Source: an uncultured Barnesiella sp. (GTDB lineage Bacteria; Bacteroidota; Bacteroidia; Bacteroidales; Barnesiellaceae). Taken from it: DNA of 45,829 bases. Below the pieces are notes generated by a model. The model saw only the letters and a list, made by a program, of their open reading frames with translations. It had not been told where the DNA came from and made no database searches. The position numbers were made by a program, and so were the translations under genes. The stretch spans positions 1-45,829 of the forward strand of contig CALUJQ010000025.1 in assembly GCA_944320995.1 (NCBI GenBank), given 5' to 3'. Shown here piece by piece: positions 26,201 to 36,226 of this stretch. Position 1 is the stretch's first letter, and each line of letters starts with the position of its first letter.

Positions 26201-27942
26201 ATGTGGAAAATAAGTAATTATATGTTATATGGGCTTAGTAGTGTAGCTTGTATTTCAACGGTATTTTGTAGTTGTAGACAAAAAGAGATTCAGCAACCTA
26301 ATGTGTTACTCATCGTGGTCGATGATATGGGGTTTTCAGACACACAGCCTTTTGGAGGGGAGATAAACACTCCCAACATAAGCCGGTTGGCTGAAAATGG
26401 TGAGCGATTCACTCGTTTTCACACGTCGTCACTTAGTGCTCCTACCCGGGCCATGTTGCTTACTGGTGTGGACAATCATCAAAACGGGCTTGGCGTGATG
26501 CCTTCCATGCACGGGGTGAACCAATATATGCAACATGGATATGAAGGATTCCTGAATGACCGGGTAATGACGGTTGCAGAAGTTCTTCGTCAGAACAATT
26601 ATTATACTTGTATGGCTGGGAAATGGCATCTTGGTGCTCAAGAAGGGCATACACCTGATAGCCGGGGTTTTGACAACAGTTTTGCCATGCTTGGTGGAGG
26701 AGCCTGTCATTTTTCCAATCAGTTTGCTTTGTCCGATGACGAAGCTCCTGTCACATTTTATGTGGAAAATGGCATGAGATTGGACTCTCTCCCCGGAAAC
26801 TTTTATTCTACAAGATACTATACCGATAAGATGATAGATTATTTGGACCGTTGTCCCGACGGTAAGCCATTCTTCGCTTATCTGGCATATACGGCTCCGC
26901 ATGACCCATTGCAAGTGGAAGACGAATGGAAAGATAAGTATAAGGGAAAGTATGATTGTGGTTATGACAGTATCCGTCATGCACGTTTTGATAGGCTGAA
27001 ACAACTGGGTATAATTCCTTCTGATATGCCTTACATTGGGCTTAGCGGAGAGAATCCTGCATGGGATTCCCTGACGGATACGCAAAAGGCGGAACAGGCT
27101 CGAAAGATGGAAATCTATGCTTCGATGATAGAGTGTGTGGACTACCATATCGGGAGACTGCTCGACAAACTGGAAAAAAACGGCAAATTGGATAATACGC
27201 TCGTGATTTTTATGAGTGATAATGGGGCCAATCCCAAAGAGCCTTTCAATTATCCGGGAAATACTCCCGAAATCATAAATAACAGATTTGACAACTCTCT
27301 GGCAAATTATGGCAGTCACGATTCATTTGTGTCACAAGGTGCGGCGTGGGCCGAAGTAAGTAACACGCCTTATTCGAGATACAAAATGACCACAAACGAA
27401 GGGGGAATATGTACCCCTCTGATTCTCTCTGGCAAAAGATTTGTTCATAAAGGCAGTCTGGATACACACACACCCTACTGCACGTGACAGATTTGTTCCC
27501 TACGATTCTGGACTTTGCGCAAGTAGAGAGACCGGTAGCGTGGAATGGCACTCAATTGGCTCCTCTCTACGGGCATTCGTTCCGTAAAGAAATAAATGAA
27601 CCCGATACAGTTGCAGAAGAGAGAACCTTGTGCTTTGAAATGGCAGAAAGCAAGGCCGTAATAAAGGGAGACTGGAAAGCCGTGTCGCTTACTCGGCCAT
27701 ATGGCGATGGCAATGATTGGAGACTGTACAATCTGAATGAAGATATAGCCGAACGAAATGACTTGTCAGGCTCTTGTCCCGATAAGTTGAAAGAACTGGT
27801 TGACTGCTGGCAGAACTATGCTTCGACAGTGGGTTATATCAAGTCGGATAATGTCAGTATAGTAGAGAAAATCGGCGCTGTTGAGTTTTATAAATATCGT
27901 ATGAAGCCGGAGGCTATTGATTCTGTCGGTGCCGATAAATAG
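26201..27942 (+). pseudogene. Lipoprotein sulfatase (Ser-type), frameshifted near an AC repeat
   Basis: Sulfatase-family hydrolase interrupted by a frameshift: the first part (to the stop at 27487) ends soon after an (AC)5 tract at 27464-27473, and the remainder (VTDLFPTILDFA...) continues in another frame to 27942. Removing one AC unit restores SLDTHTLLHVTDLFPTILDF, an intact family junction. From the ATG at 26201 there is a lipoprotein-like signal (FCSC, residues 22-25). The metal-binding DD is at 41-42. The modification motif SAPTR is at 79-83, with Ser79 the residue oxidised to formylglycine. GKWHLG and SDNGAN are also present. It would be an anaerobic Ser-type sulfatase needing a maturase not seen here. 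Its composition is AT-richer and its codon use is unlike the neighbours, suggesting acquisition. Decay, phase variation and sequencing error all remain possible. Confidence 0.85.
27464..27473 (+). repeat. (AC)5 dinucleotide repeat at the sulfatase frameshift
   Basis: Ten bases of alternating AC within the sulfatase, at the point where the two reading frames must join. Changing the count by one unit (2 bases) moves the frame between broken and intact. Ten bases is short for a highly mutable tract. Confidence 0.8.
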
Positions 27943-27974
27943 AGGTTCGTCGTATATTTATATTATAGTGAAGG

Positions 27975-28010
27975 GAGGCCGTCTCAAAATTTTGAGACGG
28001 CCTCTGTTTT
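27975..28010 (+). terminator. Terminator after the sulfatase
   Basis: A perfect 15-bp inverted repeat (27975-27989 with 27990-28004; AAAATTTT at the centre) is followed by TGTTTT. It is palindromic, so it may act in both directions. Confidence 0.85.
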
Positions 28011-28073
28011 GTCATATATGGCAAGGAGGGAGTTGACCGATTGAACTTTTCTGAAATGAGGGGAAGGCCGATA

Positions 28074-28106
28074 TTTGGCTCGCTCCCCGAAAAGTCGTAT
28101 CTTCGC
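28074..28106 (+). promoter_or_regulatory. Promoter for the patatin/GH13 pair
   Basis: TTTG (28074-28077), 21 nt, then TATCTTCG (28099-28106), seven of eight with the -7 consensus at good spacing, 21 nt before the ATG at 28128. Confidence 0.5.
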
Positions 28107-28127
28107 AGATGAAACGAAGATAAATAA

Positions 28128-28943
28128 ATGGCAAAAGAAAAAGAAAACCTCCCGGTAAGGATACGCCCTTATCGTGTGGGGCTGGTATTAAGCGGCGGAG
28201 GCGCCAAAGGTTTTGCCCATGTGGGGGTATTGAAAGCCTTTGAAGAGTTGGGTATTCGTCCCGACATTATTTCGGGGACCAGTGCGGGGGCAGTCATTGC
28301 TGTGCTTTATGCCGACGGATACTCTCCCGATGAGATTCTCGATCTTTTTTCAGGCTTGTCGTTCAACGATTTGGCCGAGATTACGTTGCCTCGTGCAGGA
28401 TTTTTCAAAATAGACCGATTCAAACAATTTTTGCAGAACGCTTTGCGCACCGAGAATATCGAGGAACTCTCCATACCGGTGGTGGTGACGGCTACCGACC
28501 TCGACCACGGCACGTATGAAGTTTGGCGTTCCGGGGCGATAGTCGAACGTGTGGCGGCATCGTGCAGTATCCCCATTATATTCCCGCCGGTGCTTATCGA
28601 CGGGACCCACTATGTCGATGGCGGTGTGTTGCGCAACTTGCCGGTTTTCCCTATACGGAACGAGTGCGACACGATTATTGGCATTAACGTGAGTCCGTTG
28701 GTAAATAAAAAATACAAGCAGTCGGTACTCGATATAGCCATGCGATCATATAGTTTCATGTCGAAAAGCAATACGGTCGAGGATATGAAGTTGTGCGATG
28801 TGTTTATTCCCATGACAGAAGCCGCACGGTATGCCGTGTTTGATATCCACGCATTGTGCGACATTGCCAATGTAGGGTATCAGCGGACGATAAAGTTTTT
28901 TACAGGCAAACACGCCTCCAAAATACACGAATTAAATAAATAA
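28128..28943 (+). CDS. Patatin-like phospholipase
   Basis: 271 residues, patatin/RssA type, cytoplasmic (no signal peptide). The oxyanion loop GGGAKG is at 23-28. The nucleophile is in GTSAG, with Ser52 (50-54). The catalytic Asp is in YVDGG (Asp164). It is thus an intact Ser-Asp dyad lipid acyl hydrolase, natural substrate unknown. It starts a pair with the GH13 gene 12 nt downstream. The start is the first ATG after a good promoter. Confidence 0.92.
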   Translation: MAKEKENLPVRIRPYRVGLVLSGGGAKGFAHVGVLKAFEELGIRPDIISGTSAGAVIAVLYADGYSPDEILDLFSGLSFNDLAEITLPRAGFFKIDRFKQFLQNALRTENIEELSIPVVVTATDLDHGTYEVWRSGAIVERVAASCSIPIIFPPVLIDGTHYVDGGVLRNLPVFPIRNECDTIIGINVSPLVNKKYKQSVLDIAMRSYSFMSKSNTVEDMKLCDVFIPMTEAARYAVFDIHALCDIANVGYQRTIKFFTGKHASKIHELNK

Positions 28944-28955
28944 AGATTACGATAT

Positions 28956-30677
28956 ATGAGCGACGAAAAAATAATTATTTATCAACTCCTTCCCCGGTTG
29001 TTCTCCAATATGTGCGACACGTGTGTCCCTAACGGAAGTTATGCTCACAACGGCTCGGGCAAACTGAACGATTTCACGCCGAAAGTTTTGAGAGAGATAA
29101 AAAAACTGGGTGCCAATTATATTTGGTACACAGGCGTGATCGAGCATGCCACGAAGACCGATTACTCCCGGTATGGAATCAAACCCGATAACAAGTACAT
29201 AGTCAAAGGCGAAGCCGGTTCGCCGTATGCCATCAAGGACTATTACGATATAGACCCCGATTTGGCCGAAAATCCGCAACATCGCATGCAAGAATTCGAG
29301 GCATTGGTTGCCCGTACGCACGAAGCTGGTCTGAAAGTGGTACTCGATTTCGTCCCCAATCATGTAGCCCGGCAATACCATTCCGATAGCGCCCCCGCAG
29401 GAGTCGAGGATTTAGGAGCCCGCGACAACAAAGAGATGCACTTCTCCCCGTCAAATAATTTCTATTATATTCCCCGGCAAGCATTTACTCCTCAATTCTA
29501 TATCGGAGACGGCGACGACCGTTATTTCGAATACCCTGCCAAAGCTACCGGGAACGACTGTTTCGGGGCCTTCCCGGGAGAATATGACTGGTATGAAACC
29601 GTGAAACTGAATTATGGAGTCGATTACATGGGGGGGCACCGGCTCTGCTTCGATCCCGTTCCCGACACGTGGTATAAAATGCTCGATATACTTTTCTTCT
29701 GGTGCAGCAAGGGCGTTGACGCTTTTCGTTGCGACATGGCGCACATGGTCCCGGTTGAGTTTTGGAATTGGGCCATATCGAAAGTGAAAGAGAGTTATCC
29801 CGCCGTCATCTTTATCGCCGAGATTTACGACTTGGCATTGTATCGGATTTATATCGAGAGAGGGAAATTCGATTACCTGTATGACAAGATAGGCTTGTAC
29901 GACAAACTTAAAGGAATACTGTGCCATCAGGTTTCAGCCGCACAACTCACCTATTGTTGGCAGGCAGTCGACGGGATAGGGGGGCACATGCTCAATTTCC
30001 TTGAAAATCACGACGAGCAGCGCTTCGCTTCGGACTATTTCGCCGGCGATGCCGATAAAGCCCTCCCCGCATTGGTCGTGTCGACGATGATGAGTACCGG
30101 ACCCATGATGATTTACTTCGGACAGGAGTTAGGCGAGCGTGCCGAAGATGCCGAAGGATTCAGCGGACGGGACGGCCGCACCACCATATTTGATTATTGG
30201 AGCCTCCCCACTATGCGGCAATGGTACGATGGCGGCCGGTGTTCGGCCGCAAAACTGACGGCGAGACAGAAACGATTGCGTAACCTTTATAAAACCGTAC
30301 TCAATATTGGACGCGGTGAACCGGCTGTCGTACATGGCGATTTTTTCGATTTGATGTATGTCAACGGCGAAAACCCCCGGTTCAACCCCCATAGGCAATA
30401 TGCCTTCTTGCGGAAATATGGGCAGGAGCTATTGGTCATCATAGTTAATTTTGATTCCCGGCCTGCCACTGTCGAGGTAAATTTACCCCAACATGCCTTC
30501 GATGCAATGAAAATCATACCCGGAGAGTATGAGGCGACAGAACTCATAAGCGGAGATAAAGCCCCCAAAACATTGAGTATCGAAACCCCTTTCATATCGG
30601 ATTTATCGGAGTATGGTGCAGTCGTTTGGAAAATAATACTGAAAAAATCCCGGGAAAAGTCGAAAAAAATAAGATAA
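28956..30677 (+). CDS. Intracellular GH13 alpha-amylase-family enzyme
   Basis: 573 residues, no signal peptide, so it acts on cytoplasmic alpha-glucan or maltodextrin. All GH13 catalytic signatures are present: VVLDFVPNH (about 128-136), DAFRCDMAH with nucleophile Asp260, FIAEIYD with acid/base Glu289, and FLENHDEQR with Asp353. The C-terminal beta domain runs from about 470 (ELLVIIVNFDSRPATVEVNL). The N-terminus IIIYQLLPRLFSNM goes directly into the barrel. No CBM is visible. It is 12 nt after the patatin-like gene and followed by prs, which has its own promoter. Exact specificity cannot be set from sequence. Confidence 0.9.
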   Translation: MSDEKIIIYQLLPRLFSNMCDTCVPNGSYAHNGSGKLNDFTPKVLREIKKLGANYIWYTGVIEHATKTDYSRYGIKPDNKYIVKGEAGSPYAIKDYYDIDPDLAENPQHRMQEFEALVARTHEAGLKVVLDFVPNHVARQYHSDSAPAGVEDLGARDNKEMHFSPSNNFYYIPRQAFTPQFYIGDGDDRYFEYPAKATGNDCFGAFPGEYDWYETVKLNYGVDYMGGHRLCFDPVPDTWYKMLDILFFWCSKGVDAFRCDMAHMVPVEFWNWAISKVKESYPAVIFIAEIYDLALYRIYIERGKFDYLYDKIGLYDKLKGILCHQVSAAQLTYCWQAVDGIGGHMLNFLENHDEQRFASDYFAGDADKALPALVVSTMMSTGPMMIYFGQELGERAEDAEGFSGRDGRTTIFDYWSLPTMRQWYDGGRCSAAKLTARQKRLRNLYKTVLNIGRGEPAVVHGDFFDLMYVNGENPRFNPHRQYAFLRKYGQELLVIIVNFDSRPATVEVNLPQHAFDAMKIIPGEYEATELISGDKAPKTLSIETPFISDLSEYGAVVWKIILKKSREKSKKIR

Positions 30678-30694
30678 TATCTAAATAGAAGTTG

Positions 30695-30702
30695 TACCTT
30701 TG
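30695..30702 (+). promoter_or_regulatory. -7 element for prs
   Basis: TACCTTTG followed by C is an exact Bacteroidetes -7 element, 40 nt before the prs ATG at 30743. An alternative in-frame TTG start at 30692 would overlap it and is not credible. Confidence 0.55.
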
Positions 30703-30742
30703 CGGCATAAATAATAACCTCTGTTTTTACACACAAAAAATC

Positions 30743-31681
30743 ATGAGTCAAACACCTCCTTTCAAGGTATTTTCGGGAACCAATTCAAGGTATCTCGCTG
30801 AAAAAATCTGTAGTAGTCTGGGTTGTGAATTAGGGCAAATGAATATTCAACATTTTGCCGATGGCGAATTTTCGGTCTCTTTCGAGGAATCGATTCGTGG
30901 CTGCCAAGTTTATTTGGTACAATCGACATTCCCCAATTCGGACAACCTGATGGAATTGCTGTTAATGATCGATGCCGCCAAACGGGCTTCGGCTAAATCT
31001 ATCGTGGCTGTCGTTCCCTATTTCGGTTGGGCACGTCAGGATCGCAAGGACAAACCCCGTGTCTCCATCGCAGCCAAACTGTTGGCCGACATTTTGAGCG
31101 TGGCCGGAATCAACCGCCTCATCACGATGGACTTGCACGCCGACCAGATACAAGGATTTTTCGATGTTCCGGTCGATCACCTGTATGCCTCTTCGGTGTT
31201 TATCCCCTATATCCAGTCGTTGAAACTGAAAGATATGGTTATCGCCACCCCCGACGTAGGAGGTTCAAAACGGGCAAGTACCTATGCCAAATATCTCGGA
31301 GTGCCTCTGGTATTGTGTCACAAACAAAGAGCTAAGGCCAATGTGGTGGAGAGCATGACGGTGATTGGCGACGTAGAAGGTAAGAATGTGATTTTGGTCG
31401 ATGATATGGTCGATACCGCCGGAACCATTACCAAAGCCGCCGATTTGATGATGAGCAAAGGTGCCCTCTCGGTACGGGCTATCGCTTCGCACGCTGTAAT
31501 GAGCGACCCTGCCAGCGAACGTGTACAAAACTCGTCGATGACCGAGATGATTTTTACCGACAGCATTCCTTACACGAAGAAATGCAATAAGGTACATATC
31601 ATCAGCATCGCCGACCTCTTTGCCGACACCATTCGCCGCGTGTACGAAAACAAATCCATCAGTTCGCAATACCTGCTGTAA
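30743..31681 (+). CDS. prs: Ribose-phosphate pyrophosphokinase
   Basis: 312 residues from the ATG at 30743. PRPP synthetase makes 5-phosphoribosyl-1-pyrophosphate from ribose-5-P and ATP for nucleotide, His and Trp synthesis. It is full length for class I, with NIQHFADGEFSVSFEESIRG near 34-53, a flexible-loop region PYFGWARQDRKDKPR (about 92-106), DLHADQIQGFFDVPVDHL (about 130-147) and the PRPP-binding loop VDDMVDTAGT (about 216-225). It is cytoplasmic. It ends just before a strong terminator and converges on dnaK. Confidence 0.96.
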   Translation: MSQTPPFKVFSGTNSRYLAEKICSSLGCELGQMNIQHFADGEFSVSFEESIRGCQVYLVQSTFPNSDNLMELLLMIDAAKRASAKSIVAVVPYFGWARQDRKDKPRVSIAAKLLADILSVAGINRLITMDLHADQIQGFFDVPVDHLYASSVFIPYIQSLKLKDMVIATPDVGGSKRASTYAKYLGVPLVLCHKQRAKANVVESMTVIGDVEGKNVILVDDMVDTAGTITKAADLMMSKGALSVRAIASHAVMSDPASERVQNSSMTEMIFTDSIPYTKKCNKVHIISIADLFADTIRRVYENKSISSQYLL

Positions 31682-31697
31682 TACAGCATGAAATAAT

Positions 31698-31743
31698 AAT
31701 ACAACGAAGGCCGAGCCCTTATGGGTTTGGCCTTCGTTGTATT
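31698..31743 (+). terminator. Terminator after prs
   Basis: A long stem runs from AATACAACGAAGGCC through GAGCCC, with a TTAT loop, back to GGGTTTGGCCTTCGTTGTATT (two wobble pairs). A second small hairpin (31780-31801, ATCCGGT-type arms, no T run) follows. The remaining bases to 31888 show nothing recognisable. Confidence 0.85.
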
Positions 31744-31888
31744 CTGGCTATTAAGATCCATTTCGTACCCCGATGTAGAATCCGGTAAAGAAAAACCGGA
31801 TGGTAACTTATAGGGAATCTTTTTGATTGTGACAGGCTATTGTGTCGTGTAGCATGACATCAAGTAAATATGGCGATTGTTGCAGCAT

Positions 31889-31929
31889 AAAAAAACGAGG
31901 AGCATTGCTTGTGCAATAGCTCCTCGTTT
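31889..31929 (-). terminator. Terminator after dnaK
   Basis: AAACGAGGAGC (31893-31903) pairs with GCTCCTCGTTT (31919-31929), with an inner ATTGC/GCAAT stem. On the minus strand the stem is followed by a run of T (31889-31895 complement). Confidence 0.85.
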
Positions 31930-31958
31930 CTGTTATAGAGGGTTAGAGATTTATGCGA

Positions 31959-33869
31959 TTATTTCACTTCCTCGAAATCGACGTCGGTCACATCCTTGCC
32001 GTTGTTCCCGGCTTGACTCTGTGCGTCGGCACCCGGTTGAGCTTGTTGTGCGCCGGCCTGTTGTTGAGCCTGAGCGTTGTACAAGTCTTGGGCAGCGGCT
32101 TGCAGCACGTTGTTCAATTCGGTCGAAGCGGCGTCGATGGCGGCGATGTCTTGAGCCTTGTGAGCCTCTTTCAGTTTGCCGAGAGCCGACTCGATAGCGC
32201 TCTTCTTGTCGGCAGGCAGTTTGTCGCCCATCTCTTTGAGCTGTTTCTCGGTTTGGAAGATAAGGGCGTCGGCGTGGTTCAGTTTGTCGATACGCTCTTT
32301 CTCTTTGGCGTCGTTCTCGGCGTTGGCAGCAGCCTCGTCTTTCATACGTTTGATTTCGGCGTCGGTCAAGCCGCTCGAAGCCTCGATACGAATGCTTTGC
32401 TCTTTGCCGGTGCCTTTATCTTTGGCCGAAACGTTCAAGATACCGTTGGCGTCGATGTCGAATGTAACTTCGATTTGAGGCACGCCACGCATGGCAGCGG
32501 GGATACCGTCCAAGTGGAACTTGCCGATGGTCTTGTTGTCTTTGGCCATGGGACGTTCGCCTTGCAGCACGTGGATTTCAACCGAAGGTTGGTTATCGAC
32601 AGCGGTCGAGAAGATTTCCGACTTGCGGGTAGGTATGGTCGTGTTGGCGTCGATCAGTTTGGTCATTACGCCACCCAGCGTTTCGATACCCAATGAAAGC
32701 GGTGTTACGTCGAGCAGCAGCACGTCTTTCACGTCGCCGGTCAATACGGCACCTTGTATGGCAGCACCTACGGCAACCACTTCGTCGGGGTTCACTCCTT
32801 TCGACGGAGTTTTTCCGAAGAATTTCTCTACGATGGCTTGGATAGCCGGGATACGGGTCGAACCACCTACGAGGATTACCTCGTTGATATCCGATGCACT
32901 CAATCCGGCATCTTGCAAGGCCTTGCGGCAAGGCTCGATAGTAGCTTGAATCAGTTTGTCGCTCAGTTGCTCGAATTTGGCACGGGTCAACGTTTTAACC
33001 AAGTGTTTGGGTACACCGTTTACCGGCATGATATACGGTAGGTTGATTTCGGTCGAAGTCGAACTCGAAAGTTCGATTTTGGCCTTTTCGGCAGCCTCTT
33101 TCAACCGTTGCAAAGCCATGGGGTCTTCGCGCAGGTCTACGCCTTCGTCGTTTTTGAATTCGTTGGCCAGCCAGTCGATAATCACGTGGTCGAAGTCATC
33201 GCCGCCGAGGTGAGTATCACCGTTGGTCGATTTCACTTCGAATACGCCGTCGCCCAATTCGAGGATAGAGATATCGAACGTACCGCCACCCAAGTCGAAT
33301 ACGGCAATCTTCATATCTTTGTTAGCCTTGTCGAGGCCGTAAGCCAAGGCGGCAGCCGTAGGCTCGTTGACGATACGGCGGACGTTCAATCCGGCAATCT
33401 CGCCAGCCTCTTTCGTGGCCTGACGTTGCGAGTCGTTGAAGTAAGCTGGTACGGTGATTACGGCATCGGTTACCTCCTGTCCCAGATAATCTTCGGCAGT
33501 TTTCTTCATTTTTTGAAGAATCATGGCCGAGATTTCTTGCGGTGAATAGAGACGGCCGTCGATGTCCACACGAGGCGTATTGTTGTCGCTGCGTACCACT
33601 TTGTAAGGCACGCGGGCTATTTCGTTGGTTACTTGGTCGAATGTTTCACCCATGAAACGTTTGATCGAGAAAATCGTTCTCGTCGGGTTGGTGATAGCCT
33701 GACGTTTGGCAGGCTCGCCCACCTTGCGTTCTCCACCATCAACGAATGCCACAATCGAAGGGGTCGTACGACGTCCCTCGCTGTTGGCGATTACTACCGG
33801 CTCGGTGCCTTCCATGACGGCTACGCACGAGTTGGTTGTTCCTAAGTCAATACCAATAATCTTTCCCAT
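31959..33869 (-). CDS. dnaK: Hsp70 chaperone DnaK
   Basis: 636 residues, normal length. The nucleotide-binding domain has [16 protein letters not shown] (about 5-20), [16 protein letters not shown] (about 190-205) and [14 protein letters not shown] (about 330-345). The linker [19 protein letters not shown] (about 385-405) leads to the substrate-binding domain and helical lid. The tail is Gln/Ala/Gly-rich and ends DVDFEEVK, as in other bacterial DnaKs. It folds cytoplasmic proteins with DnaJ and GrpE, neither of which is adjacent. It is monocistronic with its own terminator and a 5' region bearing a sigma-54-like sequence. Confidence 0.98.
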   Translation of the reverse strand: MGKIIGIDLGTTNSCVAVMEGTEPVVIANSEGRRTTPSIVAFVDGGERKVGEPAKRQAITNPTRTIFSIKRFMGETFDQVTNEIARVPYKVVRSDNNTPRVDIDGRLYSPQEISAMILQKMKKTAEDYLGQEVTDAVITVPAYFNDSQRQATKEAGEIAGLNVRRIVNEPTAAALAYGLDKANKDMKIAVFDLGGGTFDISILELGDGVFEVKSTNGDTHLGGDDFDHVIIDWLANEFKNDEGVDLREDPMALQRLKEAAEKAKIELSSSTSTEINLPYIMPVNGVPKHLVKTLTRAKFEQLSDKLIQATIEPCRKALQDAGLSASDINEVILVGGSTRIPAIQAIVEKFFGKTPSKGVNPDEVVAVGAAIQGAVLTGDVKDVLLLDVTPLSLGIETLGGVMTKLIDANTTIPTRKSEIFSTAVDNQPSVEIHVLQGERPMAKDNKTIGKFHLDGIPAAMRGVPQIEVTFDIDANGILNVSAKDKGTGKEQSIRIEASSGLTDAEIKRMKDEAAANAENDAKEKERIDKLNHADALIFQTEKQLKEMGDKLPADKKSAIESALGKLKEAHKAQDIAAIDAASTELNNVLQAAAQDLYNAQAQQQAGAQQAQPGADAQSQAGNNGKDVTDVDFEEVK

Positions 33870-33949
33870 AATGTATAATCTTTTTATTTGTTATTCGTTT
33901 TTGTTTATCGTTCTCTGTCGTTGTTTTGTCACGGCGACACTCCATATTA

Positions 33950-33966
33950 TTCAAATGCTGTGCCAA
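33950..33966 (-). promoter_or_regulatory. Possible sigma-54-like element upstream of dnaK
   Basis: On the minus strand TTGGCACAGCATTTGAA (33966-33950) resembles the -24/-12 consensus (TGGCAC-N5-TTGC), with GA in place of GC at -12. It lies about 80-97 nt upstream of the ATG. No TAnnTTTG was seen between it and the gene. The gene-free stretch 33870-34233 also holds the mce promoter and otherwise no recognised feature. Confidence 0.3.
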
Positions 33967-34139
33967 AAAACAGTGGCGGCGAAAATGTTTTTTTTGTCAG
34001 ATTTTTCTAAAACCCGTCGGACGCTTGTGTCAGTAATGCTGTCGATTTGTCATATTCATAAACCCCGATACAATTCGTATAAAAAACACATGCAAAGCGG
34101 CAAAGGTTGATTCGGCATGCAGTTATTTTCCCGATTTTA

Positions 34140-34171
34140 TTTCGTTATTCAACCGAAATGACGTAAATTTG
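34140..34171 (+). promoter_or_regulatory. Promoter for the methylmalonyl-CoA operon
   Basis: TTTC (34140-34143), 20 nt, then TAAATTTG (34164-34171): exact -7 match, three of four at -33, ideal spacing. The leader to the ATG at 34234 is about 55 nt. Confidence 0.6.
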
Positions 34172-34233
34172 CCCGTCTTATAATAGGTATAATAGACGCA
34201 TATTAAGTATAAGTTAACTAAATACTAAGTATT

Positions 34234-34647
34234 ATGAACATTTCTCACATTGAACATTTAGGAATCGCTGTGAAGAGTCTCGACGAAGCTATTCCTTATT
34301 ATGAAAACATTTTAGGCCTTAAATGTTATTCTATCGAAGAAGTTGCCGACCAAAAGGTGAAAACAGCATTCTTCAAAGTAGGACAGACAAAAATCGAGCT
34401 GTTGGAACCGACAAGCGAAGATAGCACGATTGCCAAGTTCATAGAGAAACGCGGCGAAGGTATCCACCACATGGCATTCGCCATCGAAGATGGTGTAGCC
34501 AGCGCGTTGGCCGAAGTCGAAGCAAAAGGTGTACGTCTCATCGACAAGGCTCCCCGCAAAGGTGCCGAAGGTTTGAACATCGCTTTCCTTCACCCCAAAT
34601 CGACTTGCAGCGTATTAACCGAACTTTGTGAAGACCCTAATAAATAA
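34234..34647 (+). CDS. mce: Methylmalonyl-CoA epimerase
   Basis: 137 residues of the glyoxalase/vicinal-oxygen-chelate fold. It interconverts (2R)- and (2S)-methylmalonyl-CoA, linking methylmalonyl-CoA mutase to decarboxylation. Visible features are [20 protein letters not shown] (5-24), [19 protein letters not shown] (about 46-64), [14 protein letters not shown] (about 74-87) and the C-terminal [15 protein letters not shown] (about 119-133), with metal-binding His and Glu residues in these segments. It is the first gene of the propionate-forming operon, 4 nt before mmdA. Confidence 0.95.
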   Translation: MNISHIEHLGIAVKSLDEAIPYYENILGLKCYSIEEVADQKVKTAFFKVGQTKIELLEPTSEDSTIAKFIEKRGEGIHHMAFAIEDGVASALAEVEAKGVRLIDKAPRKGAEGLNIAFLHPKSTCSVLTELCEDPNK

Positions 34648-34651
34648 AAAT

Positions 34652-36205
34652 ATGAGCAATCAACTTGAAAAAGTACAAGAGCTGATAGAGCTGCGCGCTC
34701 AGGCTCGCCTGGGCGGTGGGCAGAAAGCCATCGATAAACAACACGAGAAAGGGAAATATACAGCTCGTGAACGTATTGCCCAACTCCTCGACGAAGGTAG
34801 TTTTGAAGAATTGGATATGTTTGTAAAACACAGATGTACCAACTTCGGGCAAGAGAAAAAATCGTTTTTGGGCGACGGCGTCGTTACCGGTTACGGTACG
34901 ATAGAAGGCCGTCTCGTTTATGTCTTTGCACAAGACTTCACCGTATTCGGCGGTTCTCTCTCCGAGACAATGGCGTTGAAAATCTGTAAAGTGATGGATA
35001 TGGCCATGAAGATGGGGGCTCCCTGTATCGGGTTGAACGACTCGGGTGGCGCTCGTATCCAAGAAGGTATCAATGCCTTGGCCGGTTATGCCGAAATTTT
35101 CCAACGCAACATCATGGCGTCGGGTGTGATCCCCCAAATCTCGGCTATCCTCGGTCCTTGCGCCGGCGGTGCCGTATATTCCCCTGCATTGACCGATTTT
35201 ACGATTATGGCCAAAGGAATCTCCTACATGTTCCTGACCGGCCCGAAAGTGGTGAAGACGGTTACTGGCGAAGACGTTACACAAGAGGCTCTCGGTGGTG
35301 CCGAAGTTCACTCGGCCAAATCGGGCGTGGCTCACTTTGCTGCCGAGAATGGCGAAGAGGCTTTGTCTATTATCCGTAAGCTCATCAGCTATATTCCTCA
35401 AAACAATCTCGAAGAGGCTCCGTTGGTTCCTTGCAACGACCCCATCGACCGTTTGGAAGATTCTCTCAACGAGATTATTCCCGACAGCCCCAACCGTCCG
35501 TACGATATGTATGAGGTAATCGGTGCCATTATCGACAATGGCGAGTTCCTCGAAATCCAACGCGACTATGCCAAGAATATCATTATCGGTTTCGCCCGCT
35601 TCAACGGCCAGTCGGTAGGTATTGTTGCCAACCAACCCAAATATCTGGCCGGCGTTCTCGACAGCAACGCTTCGCGTAAGGCTGCTCGATTCGTACGTTT
35701 CTGCGATGCCTTCAATATCCCGTTGGTAAGTTTGGTCGATGTTCCGGGATTCTTGCCGGGTACAGGACAAGAGTACAACGGCGTGATTCTGCATGGTGCC
35801 AAACTGCTCTACGCCTATGGCGAAGCCACTGTGCCCAAAGTAACGATTACGCTGCGTAAATCCTATGGAGGTTCGCATATCGTGATGAGTTGTAAACAGT
35901 TGCGTGGCGACATGAACTATGCTTGGCCTACGGCCGAAATCGCCGTAATGGGTGGTGCCGGTGCCGTGGAGGTCCTTTATGCCAAAGAGGCCAAAGAAGC
36001 CGAAGACCCCGCCAAGTTTATGGCCGAGAAAGAAGCCGAATACACCAAACTGTTTGCCAATCCCTACAATGCGGCCAAGTATGGCTACATCGACGATGTG
36101 ATCGAGCCTCGCAATACCCGTTTCCGCATTATTCGTGCCTTGCAGCAGTTGCAAACCAAGAAATTAACCAATCCGGCCAAAAAGCACGGTAATATTCCTT
36201 TGTAA
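34652..36205 (+). CDS. mmdA: Methylmalonyl-CoA decarboxylase carboxyltransferase (alpha) subunit
   Basis: 517 residues from the ATG at 34652; a GTG at 34628 inside mce is rejected. It transfers the carboxyl of methylmalonyl-CoA to biotin, giving propionyl-CoA, as part of the Na+-pumping decarboxylase. It has crotonase-fold carboxyltransferase halves: N half with the [20 protein letters not shown] and [16 protein letters not shown] segments; C half with [20 protein letters not shown] (about 365-384) and [13 protein letters not shown]. The related propionyl-CoA carboxylase beta subunit is a close look-alike, but the downstream oadG/oadB genes support decarboxylase function. It is cytoplasmic and membrane-associated through the complex. 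Confidence 0.94.
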   Translation: MSNQLEKVQELIELRAQARLGGGQKAIDKQHEKGKYTARERIAQLLDEGSFEELDMFVKHRCTNFGQEKKSFLGDGVVTGYGTIEGRLVYVFAQDFTVFGGSLSETMALKICKVMDMAMKMGAPCIGLNDSGGARIQEGINALAGYAEIFQRNIMASGVIPQISAILGPCAGGAVYSPALTDFTIMAKGISYMFLTGPKVVKTVTGEDVTQEALGGAEVHSAKSGVAHFAAENGEEALSIIRKLISYIPQNNLEEAPLVPCNDPIDRLEDSLNEIIPDSPNRPYDMYEVIGAIIDNGEFLEIQRDYAKNIIIGFARFNGQSVGIVANQPKYLAGVLDSNASRKAARFVRFCDAFNIPLVSLVDVPGFLPGTGQEYNGVILHGAKLLYAYGEATVPKVTITLRKSYGGSHIVMSCKQLRGDMNYAWPTAEIAVMGGAGAVEVLYAKEAKEAEDPAKFMAEKEAEYTKLFANPYNAAKYGYIDDVIEPRNTRFRIIRALQQLQTKKLTNPAKKHGNIPL

Positions 36206-36226
36206 TACCCTTTAAAGTATAAAACG

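Noticed and set aside
31744..31888. A tRNA or small RNA between prs and dnaK
   Set aside because: No cloverleaf was found; only one small hairpin at 31780-31801 with no clear role.
34637..36154. Minus-strand 505-codon open frame opposite mmdA
   Set aside because: It is a shadow of the conserved mmdA coding sequence, with no recognised protein features.
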